Shown here: piece by piece, positions 31,681 to 39,308 of the stretch
Numbering within the stretch: position 1 is the stretch's first letter
Layout of the letters: the number at the start of each line of letters is the position of its first letter
Source: Candidatus Saccharimonadota bacterium
GTDB lineage: Bacteria; Patescibacteriota; Saccharimonadia; Saccharimonadales; Saccharimonadaceae
Assembly: GCA_016286785.1 (NCBI GenBank)
Contig: JAEEUB010000002.1
Location: forward strand, 19,557 to 83,556
DNA length: 64,000 nucleotides
Reading direction: 5' to 3'
Notes under the pieces: model-generated
Seen by the model: the letters and a program-made list of their open reading frames with translations, nothing else
Database searches by the model: none
What the model was told of the DNA's origin: nothing
Translations under genes and position numbers: made by a program

Positions 31681-32322
31681 ATGAAAATAGGTGTTTTTGA
31701 CTCAGGGAAAGGAGGGACAACTGTCCTTTCGGCAATAAAAAAACTTTTGCCAGATGCTGAATACTATTATATTGCAGATTCTAAGAACTGTCCTTATGGG
31801 GAAAAAACCAACCAGGAATTACTGAAAATAGTAAAGGATATCGTAAATAAACTAATTGATTGGGGTGCTAATATTATCGTCGTCGCATGTAATACCGCAA
31901 CAACAAAATGCATTAAAATCTTAAGAGAAGATTATCCAGATGTATGTTTTGTCGGAACCGAACCCGCCATCAAGTTAGCTTCCAAAACTGGAGCCAAGAA
32001 AATACTAGTTATGGCGACGCCAGGAACAATAGAATCTGAAAGGACGGCGCAGCTCTTAGTGGAAAGCGAGAAACCTGGGCAAAAAATCGAGCTACTCGCC
32101 TGCCCAGGGCTGGCGTACGCAATCGAAAACAACAATCGAGTCGACGAAGTATTAAGTGGTCTCCTAGTAGATCACCCAAAAGACTATGATGCGGTAGTGC
32201 TCGGATGTACGCACTACTCACTAATTAAAGACAAAATTCAAAACCACTTTAAAGCAGCCACTCTAATCGACGGAAATGACGGCGTAGCAAGAAGAGTGAT
32301 GATGTTAGCGAATCAGATATAA
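31681..32322 (+). CDS. murI: Glutamate racemase
   Basis: IGVFDSGKGGTTVLSAI, YYIADSKNCPYGEK, VACNTATT, LGCTHYSLI. Confidence 0.92.
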   Translation: MKIGVFDSGKGGTTVLSAIKKLLPDAEYYYIADSKNCPYGEKTNQELLKIVKDIVNKLIDWGANIIVVACNTATTKCIKILREDYPDVCFVGTEPAIKLASKTGAKKILVMATPGTIESERTAQLLVESEKPGQKIELLACPGLAYAIENNNRVDEVLSGLLVDHPKDYDAVVLGCTHYSLIKDKIQNHFKAATLIDGNDGVARRVMMLANQI

Positions 32323-32380
32323 TCCTGTGGAAAACCTGTGGAAAACCATATTTGATGTACCTCTTTTAACCGACAAAAAA

Positions 32381-32405
32381 TCCCCTCAATCGAGGGGACT
32401 TTTTG
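32381..32405. terminator. Terminator-like hairpin between convergent genes
   Basis: TCCCCTC aatc GAGGGGA CTTTTTG, preceded by an A-run. Confidence 0.85.
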
Positions 32406-32412
32406 TTTAGAA

Positions 32413-32880
32413 TTACTTCTTCTTAGTGTTTTCGGCAATATCTGTCGTGTTTCGCCAAATCATGATAAACATCATGGTAGCCTCATAGGCTAAACGTATA
32501 ATGATTGGCCCGAGCGTAGCGAAAAGGAGGAACATAAGAAGCGCCATTCCGCCCATAACATTAAACATACCAAAGTAAGTGAAGGAATAAAGAATTACAA
32601 AGATGGTTGCAATGTAGTAGATAACCTTTAAAATTGGCTCAATCCACATAACCTTAAAGGCTAGAAAATCTTTTAGCCATTTAAGGAATTTGCCCTTAGG
32701 CTCGGTTTTTGCTTTAACAAACAGGAAGTAAACCAAAATACCGCCAAGAACAGCTAAGATCAAAGCGATAATTGCCCAGATACCGGCACCAGCCATTGAG
32801 CCCATAACACTCGAAGTGCTTGAATACTTGCTACTGCTATCCAGGCTATTTAAAAGTTGATTTACGTCAGAGTAATCCAT
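32413..32880 (-). CDS. Small membrane protein of unknown function
   Basis: MDYSDVNQLLNSL... with several TM segments; AAGGAG before ATG at 32880. Confidence 0.75.
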   Translation of the reverse strand: MDYSDVNQLLNSLDSSSKYSSTSSVMGSMAGAGIWAIIALILAVLGGILVYFLFVKAKTEPKGKFLKWLKDFLAFKVMWIEPILKVIYYIATIFVILYSFTYFGMFNVMGGMALLMFLLFATLGPIIIRLAYEATMMFIMIWRNTTDIAENTKKK

Positions 32881-32965
32881 TTTATAACTCCTTAGATTTA
32901 ATATTAGCCTAATTTTACCATAAAGAATTAAAAAATGTAAAGAATTCTTATATAATATGTATATC

Positions 32966-34150
32966 ATGAATAGAGTGCCACTTGCAGAGCGAATGAGGCC
33001 AAAAAAATTGTCGGAAGTAATAGGGCAAGACGAAATCGTTGGCGACGGTAAAATTTTAACGGAAATAGTCAAAAAAGGCGAGCCGGTAAACCTCATTTTT
33101 TGGGGGCCGCCAGGGACTGGGAAAACCACGCTCGCCCGCATCTTGGCAAACGAATTTAAGGCTGACTTTGTAGAGATATCAGCAGTAACAGCCGGCAAAA
33201 AAGATGTAGAAGCGGTGGTAGCTCGCGCAAAGCTAAACTGGAACCTAAAAACTCGCACCATATTATTTGTGGACGAAATACATAGGTTCAATAAGGCTCA
33301 ACAGGACGCCTTTTTGCCGCATGTAGAATCTGGCTTAATTACTTTAATTGGCGCCACAACCGAGAACCCGTCGTTTGAGGTTATTTCGCCACTACTCAGC
33401 CGGTCGCGCGTGGTGGTTTTGGCTCCGCTATCAAAAGATGCAATTATTGAGGTACTAAAAAGAGCAGTCAAGGCTGAAAAAGTCAGCCGCCGAGTTACTA
33501 AAAAAGCCTTAGATTATATCGCAGAGCTATCTGGTGGTGATGCTAGAAGTGCACTGGGGGATCTAGAGTTGGCCTTATCTCTAGCTGATAAAGTCGACGA
33601 AAAAGTGGTAATAGAAGCTGCTGGCAAAAAAGTCCCCGGCTACGATAAGAAGGGTGATAAGCATTATGACACTATTTCTGCATTCATTAAATCAATGCGC
33701 GGTAGCGATGTAGATGCAGCACTTTATTACTTGGCACGGATGGTAGAATCTGGCGAAGACCCAAAGTTTATTGCTCGCAGAATGGTGATTTTTGCCTCTG
33801 AGGATATTGGTTTGGCCGGCAATGGAGCTCTCAGTCTAGCCACCGCTTGCTTTCAGGCTGTGGAGAGAGTCGGTATGCCAGAATCCGGGCTAATCCTAGC
33901 GCACACTTGTATCGCTTTGTCAAAATCCAAGAAAAACCGTGACTCAGCTGACGCATGGTATAAGGCCCTAGGCCTAGCAAAAAAAGCCCCAAACGAACCC
34001 GTTCCAATCTGGCTTCGCAACGCCCCGACAAAACTAATGAAAGATTTAGGCTATGGCAAAGGGCAAAAATGGGAATCTGGTTTTCATTTAGATAAAAATT
34101 ACTTACCAGATAGTATTAAAAACGAAAAAATATTTAAATCAACCCAGTAA
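32966..34150 (+). CDS. rarA: RarA/MgsA-type replication-associated recombination AAA+ ATPase
   Basis: PLAERMRPKKLSEVIGQDEI, WGPPGTGKTTLARI, DEIHRFNKAQQDAFLPHVE. Confidence 0.93.
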   Translation: MNRVPLAERMRPKKLSEVIGQDEIVGDGKILTEIVKKGEPVNLIFWGPPGTGKTTLARILANEFKADFVEISAVTAGKKDVEAVVARAKLNWNLKTRTILFVDEIHRFNKAQQDAFLPHVESGLITLIGATTENPSFEVISPLLSRSRVVVLAPLSKDAIIEVLKRAVKAEKVSRRVTKKALDYIAELSGGDARSALGDLELALSLADKVDEKVVIEAAGKKVPGYDKKGDKHYDTISAFIKSMRGSDVDAALYYLARMVESGEDPKFIARRMVIFASEDIGLAGNGALSLATACFQAVERVGMPESGLILAHTCIALSKSKKNRDSADAWYKALGLAKKAPNEPVPIWLRNAPTKLMKDLGYGKGQKWESGFHLDKNYLPDSIKNEKIFKSTQ

Positions 34151-34212
34151 AATGCGTTTTTTTGTAACCCGATCATTCTGATCTATTTTGATATCAGAAT
34201 CTAGGTGAAGGT

Positions 34213-34902
34213 TTAGCTCTCTAGTCCAGCCCTAAAATACATTTGCACGTATTCCCAACCCCAAGATAGATCAAATCCAGAGCTAGTATAGGAATTTAGT
34301 TTAAAATAGGGCATGCCATTGGCGAGTTTGGCGGTTTTAGCTGCATTCTCCTTAATTTCAGCGAGCGGCTCATCATTTATGACGCAATTTTCAAATTGTT
34401 CGCCAAGCCCAACCTTTTTTCCAATATTAATCCAATAATCTTTATCTAGTTTAGACATACCGGCTACGGCGGACTTCCCCGACTTTTTAAAATAATCGTT
34501 CCAAACCGAAGTAACCGCCAGATTGTAATAGTCCCAAAACTTATCTTCATTTTTGGCGCAGTACGTAGCAACTGCTGAGTAGCGCGAATTTATCGGATTA
34601 GTTTCTCCGTACTCATAAAGAAAATCGGAAATTCTAACCTCATACAAAATATCATTTTCCTCAAGATATTTCTTAAACTCATCCTCGTGTTCAACGATGG
34701 CATTTTCGAACGCAATACAGTATGGACAAACCAAATCCGAATAAATAATAAAATAGTTTTTCGCATCAATATTGCCAACGGTAGTTTTTTCATCCCAAAC
34801 CTTATCAGCATTGGATGGCTTAGTGTTCATGCTGGCCGAAATCGCAAAAATTATCAAAACCACAATGCTAACTATACCTAAAATTCTAAGCGCTTTTTTC
34901 AT
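34213..34902 (-). CDS. DsbA-like thioredoxin-fold protein, membrane anchored
   Basis: N-terminal TM, IIYSDLVCPYCIAFENAI (CPYC); AAGGAG before ATG at 34902. Confidence 0.85.
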   Translation of the reverse strand: MKKALRILGIVSIVVLIIFAISASMNTKPSNADKVWDEKTTVGNIDAKNYFIIYSDLVCPYCIAFENAIVEHEDEFKKYLEENDILYEVRISDFLYEYGETNPINSRYSAVATYCAKNEDKFWDYYNLAVTSVWNDYFKKSGKSAVAGMSKLDKDYWINIGKKVGLGEQFENCVINDEPLAEIKENAAKTAKLANGMPYFKLNSYTSSGFDLSWGWEYVQMYFRAGLES

Positions 34903-35494
34903 CTTTCTCCTTTTTGCGTGCAAGATACTTTTCATTAATTATTGTAACATATACTTCTTCGCCAAGGCGTTTTAAAGATAAAACAGCAATTAGTGTTGCT
35001 AAAACCGTAATTATAGCTGAAACGTTGCTCACAACAGTTAGACTACTAGTGGAAAACAGTACCCCAAAAAGCGGGGTTAGAAGCGTGGTGCCACAAGTTG
35101 GGCACCCCGCCCCTAGAGCTATCAGCCCAGTAATAATGCCAGCACGTTCGATATTGGCGGCGTTTTGTTCTTTTTTCTTACCCCAGAGCAAAACGATAAG
35201 ACCAATCAAAACACCTTGCAGTAGGGATAGTAGAAAAATGGGTATCCAATCCAGAAAAACCTGATTGACGCCAAAAATTGCAATAAAACTACTCCAAATG
35301 ATTTGTAAATTTGCAGGAAAACCCAAAACACCCATTAGTTCGAACTTTGAAAAACCTCCTTGGAGCAAATTCATTAGTAATCCAAAAAAGAAAAAGCTTG
35401 GCAAAAAACCATACCAAAATCGCTTTTCTTTAGTCGCGAGCAGAATCCCTTTACCCGCCAAAACAAATTCGTCGCACCACTTCCTCCAATTCAT
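34886..35494 (-). CDS. Polytopic membrane protein with intramembrane CPTCG motif
   Basis: MNWRKWCDEF... several TM segments, GAGCPTCGTTLLTPLFG; TGTTATAAT 6 nt before ATG. Confidence 0.72.
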   Translation of the reverse strand: MNWRKWCDEFVLAGKGILLATKEKRFWYGFLPSFFFFGLLMNLLQGGFSKFELMGVLGFPANLQIIWSSFIAIFGVNQVFLDWIPIFLLSLLQGVLIGLIVLLWGKKKEQNAANIERAGIITGLIALGAGCPTCGTTLLTPLFGVLFSTSSLTVVSNVSAIITVLATLIAVLSLKRLGEEVYVTIINEKYLARKKEKDEKSA

Positions 35495-35652
35495 ATGATA
35501 ATTATAACACAAAAAATCCTTTCAAAATTGTTTATGGAACAAAATAAAAATAAGAAAAGTCAAGCATAAAGTGTTCGGTTTTTTCCAGCCACCTCTGTAA
35601 TTAGCGTGACTATTGGAAAATATTAGACAATAAAGAATTTTAAAAAACAAGC

Positions 35653-35680
35653 TTGACAGTCATTTTGCCTATGCTAAAAT
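35653..35680 (+). promoter_or_regulatory. Promoter of the structured leader RNA
   Basis: TTGACA-N16-TAAAAT with TGC extended -10. Confidence 0.75.
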
Positions 35681-35685
35681 GAAGC

Positions 35686-35822
35686 TAAGGTTTGGACCTG
35701 ATCCGACGTTGAAAGGGGCCTGAACCTAGGGGAGTAGGGTGGAGAGTGTAGAGTTATTTTGACTAATAAACCACCTGGAAATTAGAATTAGAAACCCGTT
35801 GCATGACCTGGCGGGTTTTTAT
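35686..35822 (+). ncRNA. Structured leader RNA/riboswitch candidate ending in an intrinsic terminator
   Basis: AGGTT(35688-35692)/AACCT(35723-35727); GGTGG(35738-35742)/CCACC(35771-35775); AAACCCG(35792-35798)/CGGGTTT(35812-35818)+T. Confidence 0.65.
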
Positions 35823-35850
35823 ATTGTTTAAGTTATGATATAATGTACTT

Positions 35851-36888
35851 ATGAGACTTTCGCGTAAGACTGACCAAGTTCTCGTTTTATCCGTTATTCT
35901 AATAATCGTCTTTTTTGCGGCGAGTTTTTTAAAACTCCACTCCGGACTAACTTATGCAGAAGGTGAAAACGAAGCTTACGTGGAGTCAGATGCTCATTTC
36001 GTCACATTTTATGATGATGACGACGCAAAACTCACGGTTAAAACAGAGGCGAAGACCGTAGAGGAAGCTCTGGCTCGGGCCGGATACATAATTAATGAAG
36101 GCGACATCGTCGAGCCAAAATTAAGCGATTCTATTAATGCGGATAATTTCTTTATTAATATTCATCGCGCGCGCCCTGTGCTCGTCAAAGACAATAAAGC
36201 CGAAAAATGCATCATGACGGCAAGTTATGACATGCGCAAAATTGCAGAGGATGCCGGCTTCACCTTATACGACGGCGACGAGGTAAATCTGATACCTAAT
36301 GTTTTTTCCTTGGAGACTGGCGCAGCCAATATCTACCAAATCAATAGGAACGGTGGCCGCACCTTGACCGTAGACGAAGAAATTCCATTTGGCGAAGAAA
36401 AAGTCACAGATTACAATCTAGCAACCGGAACCTCCGAAGTAAAACAACTCGGTGAAGTGGGCGCTAAAAAATCCTATTACAATGTCTTATATATAAACGG
36501 CGAAGAAGTATCTAGAGAATTAATTAAGGAAGAGATTGTTAGGGAGCCAGTCCCTAGGATTGTTGCGGTAGGCGCTAAAAAGTCCATTCCGCCAGAGTGG
36601 GGAACTTGTGCGGACTGGGCTCGTGCGGCAGGAGTTTCGGAAGCAGATATGCCAAACGCTCTCGATCTTATTTACCGTGAGAGCGGCTGTAGGGTAGATG
36701 CCGCCAACGCTTCTTCTGGAGCCTATGGCATTCCTCAGGCTCTACCAGGTAGCAAAATGGCTTCTGCTGGTTCGGATTGGCAAACCAATCCAGTCACTCA
36801 AATCCGCTGGATGATTGGATATGTAAACGGGCGTTATGGTGGCTGGAGCCAAGCTGCAGCCTGGTGGCATTCTCATGGTTGGTACTAA
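35851..36888 (+). CDS. Resuscitation-promoting-factor-like protein: DUF348-type + G5 + C-terminal lysozyme/SLT-like domain
   Basis: Signal/TM N-terminus, YDDDDAKLTVKTEAKTVEEALARAGYII repeat type, EEIPFGEEKVTD G5-like, C-terminal YRESGCRVDAANASSGAYGIPQALPGSKM. Confidence 0.87.
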   Translation: MRLSRKTDQVLVLSVILIIVFFAASFLKLHSGLTYAEGENEAYVESDAHFVTFYDDDDAKLTVKTEAKTVEEALARAGYIINEGDIVEPKLSDSINADNFFINIHRARPVLVKDNKAEKCIMTASYDMRKIAEDAGFTLYDGDEVNLIPNVFSLETGAANIYQINRNGGRTLTVDEEIPFGEEKVTDYNLATGTSEVKQLGEVGAKKSYYNVLYINGEEVSRELIKEEIVREPVPRIVAVGAKKSIPPEWGTCADWARAAGVSEADMPNALDLIYRESGCRVDAANASSGAYGIPQALPGSKMASAGSDWQTNPVTQIRWMIGYVNGRYGGWSQAAAWWHSHGWY

Positions 36889-37636
36889 TAAGGCGCTAGG
36901 CCAACATTGGCTCAAAAATCGAGCTATCCTTGACGAGATAGCTGATTTGACGGCAAGCGAAGGCGATGGTAATTTGTGTCTTGAAATTGGCCCAGGATTA
37001 GGATTTTTAACCTCGTCACTTTTAAAGCGATTTAAGAAAGTAATAGCGGTAGAGTATGATGAGCGCCTAGCGACTAATCTTCCAAATTCCTTCCCGGGCA
37101 AAAATTTAGAGGTAGTACACGGAGATATCCTGCGTTATGACTTTAGCTGTATAAAAGAGCCCTATGCTGTGGCTGGTAATATACCATATTATATAACGAG
37201 TCCTATTATCGAAAAACTCTTAAAAGCGGAAAATCCCCCAAAAAGAATAGTACTCCTAGTTCAAAAAGAGGTAGCAGAGCGAATCACTAGCGAAAAAGAA
37301 ACACAGCTATCTCTGTTCGTTAAAGATAGAGCCAATGTTTTTGCCGGGCCGTTAGTTAAAAAGGATGAGTTTACTCCTCCGCCAAAAGTAGATAGCAAAA
37401 TAGTTGTGATGGAGCCTCATCCAAGGCAAGTTGATGACGAGGTTTTTGAACTAATAAAGCAGGGATTCGCGATGCCACGTAAGAAATTGATTCATAATTT
37501 AGCGAAGCTCACTGACGAAATAAAACTTAAGCAACTATTTTTCGAACTAGGTATAGATAAGGACGTTCGACCAGGCGATCTTAACCTTGACGATTGGAAA
37601 AAATTACGAGTTTTAATGTCTTCCCTAAAAAGCTAG
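36875..37636 (+). CDS. rsmA: 16S rRNA dimethyladenosine transferase
   Basis: NKALGQHWLKN, LEIGPGLGFLT, VAGNIPYYITSPII. Confidence 0.94.
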   Translation: MVGTNKALGQHWLKNRAILDEIADLTASEGDGNLCLEIGPGLGFLTSSLLKRFKKVIAVEYDERLATNLPNSFPGKNLEVVHGDILRYDFSCIKEPYAVAGNIPYYITSPIIEKLLKAENPPKRIVLLVQKEVAERITSEKETQLSLFVKDRANVFAGPLVKKDEFTPPPKVDSKIVVMEPHPRQVDDEVFELIKQGFAMPRKKLIHNLAKLTDEIKLKQLFFELGIDKDVRPGDLNLDDWKKLRVLMSSLKS

Positions 37637-37669
37637 ATAATGATTCTAGATGTGCTATAATGAGGCTAT

Positions 37670-38914
37670 ATGTTAGATGTGAAGTTTATTAGAGACAATC
37701 TACAGCTTGTGGAAAAGTCGGCTCGTGAAAAAGGATACGAGATTGATGTTAAAAGAGTTTTAACTCTAGACGATGAGCGTAAAAAAGAGCTCGCAAAGGT
37801 TGAGGATTTAAGAAGAAAACGCAATGAAATCGCAGCCAAGATGAAGGGCGGAAAACCCGACCCAGAGTTAATAGCTGAAGGAAAAGAGGTCAAAAACGAA
37901 TTACTAAAGCTAGAAGCGGATTTAGAACGGGTAGAATCGGAATATCACCAGGCGCAAAAATCTATCCCAAATATTATCTTTGATGACGTGCCGCTGGGAG
38001 GCGAAGAATGCTCGGTAGAAATCAAAAACTGGGGCGAAAAAAAGAGTGGCGGAGTGGACCATCTCGACTACGCCGTCAGTAGAGACTGGGTAGACTTTGA
38101 ACGTGGCGCCAAGGTTGCGGGAACAAAATTCTACTATCTTAAAAATGAACTAGCGCTTCTAGAAAACGCCCTAATTCAATTCGGGCTTAAAAAAGTTCTA
38201 GAAAAAGGGTTTAAGTTTGTCACCGTGCCAGACCTAGTATCATCTAAAGTTTTAGAAGGGACAGGATTTAATCCGCGCACTAGCGACCAAAGTGACGAAT
38301 ACTTTATTGAGAGTGAGGACCTCGCCCTAATCGCTACCGCAGAAATCGCTTTAACTGGCTACCACATGGACGAAATTATAGATGAAAAAGACTTACCACT
38401 TTTGTATGCTGGCCTTTCGGCCTGTTTTAGGAAAGAGGCAGGAGCGGCCGGTAAGCATAACAGAGGCCTATTTAGGGTTCACCAATTCAATAAGCTGGAA
38501 ATGTACGTATTCTGCCTGCCAGAGAAATCTAAAGAGATGCACGAAATGATTCTCGCTACAGAAGAAGAAATTTGGCAGGAATTAGGCATCCCATACCGCG
38601 TAATCAACATTGCGGCCGGAGATTTAGGCGCCCCAGCAGCCAAAAAATATGATGTCGAATATTGGTCACCTGTCGATAGCTGCTACCGCGAGCTAACTAG
38701 TTGCAGCAACTGTACTGATTATCAGGCTCGAAACCTAAATATTCGTGTTCGTCGTAGCGATGGCTCCGTAGAGGTTTTACATACATTGAATGGTACGGCA
38801 GTTTCTCTAGCGCGCACGATGGTAGCCGTAATCGAAAACTACGCCGTAAAAGGTGGTAAATTGAAAGTTCCAGAAGTTTTGAAGCCATATTTAAATAATA
38901 AGGAGGAGATCTAA
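37670..38914 (+). CDS. serS: Seryl-tRNA synthetase
   Basis: N-terminal coiled coil; ACFRKEAGAAGKHNRGLFRVHQFNKLEM. Confidence 0.95.
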   Translation: MLDVKFIRDNLQLVEKSAREKGYEIDVKRVLTLDDERKKELAKVEDLRRKRNEIAAKMKGGKPDPELIAEGKEVKNELLKLEADLERVESEYHQAQKSIPNIIFDDVPLGGEECSVEIKNWGEKKSGGVDHLDYAVSRDWVDFERGAKVAGTKFYYLKNELALLENALIQFGLKKVLEKGFKFVTVPDLVSSKVLEGTGFNPRTSDQSDEYFIESEDLALIATAEIALTGYHMDEIIDEKDLPLLYAGLSACFRKEAGAAGKHNRGLFRVHQFNKLEMYVFCLPEKSKEMHEMILATEEEIWQELGIPYRVINIAAGDLGAPAAKKYDVEYWSPVDSCYRELTSCSNCTDYQARNLNIRVRRSDGSVEVLHTLNGTAVSLARTMVAVIENYAVKGGKLKVPEVLKPYLNNKEEI

Positions 38915-39277
38915 ATGATCGAAAAAATAGAGATTAGTGGTAATGGATATAAAATTGATGATTCGTTCCGTAAATACACAACCAAGAGACTAGGCAAACT
39001 CGATCGTTACCTACCACGAAATGCTAAAAAGGACGTAGTATTTAAGGTGGTAGTAACAGAAATCGGCAAAGGTAAGAATGAAAAATATTCTATTTCGGCA
39101 GCAATGGAGATTCCGGGTGGCAAAGTATTGGCGGCAAAAGACGAATGTTCGAATGTCTTTACAGGCGTAGATTTAGTTGAGGCTAAACTAACTGGTCAAA
39201 TCAGGCGTTACAAACTTGAATCTCAGCCACATCGCCAAAAAAGAAATTGGCGCAGTCTCTTTATCCGAAGAAAATAA
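38915..39277 (+). CDS. hpf: Ribosome hibernation promoting factor family
   Basis: IEISGNGYKIDDSFRKYTTKRLGKLDRYLP; AAGGAGGAG before ATG. Confidence 0.85.
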   Translation: MIEKIEISGNGYKIDDSFRKYTTKRLGKLDRYLPRNAKKDVVFKVVVTEIGKGKNEKYSISAAMEIPGGKVLAAKDECSNVFTGVDLVEAKLTGQIRRYKLESQPHRQKRNWRSLFIRRK

Positions 39278-39308
39278 TATGATAGAATAGGGGGAAGATT
39301 GGAGAAAT

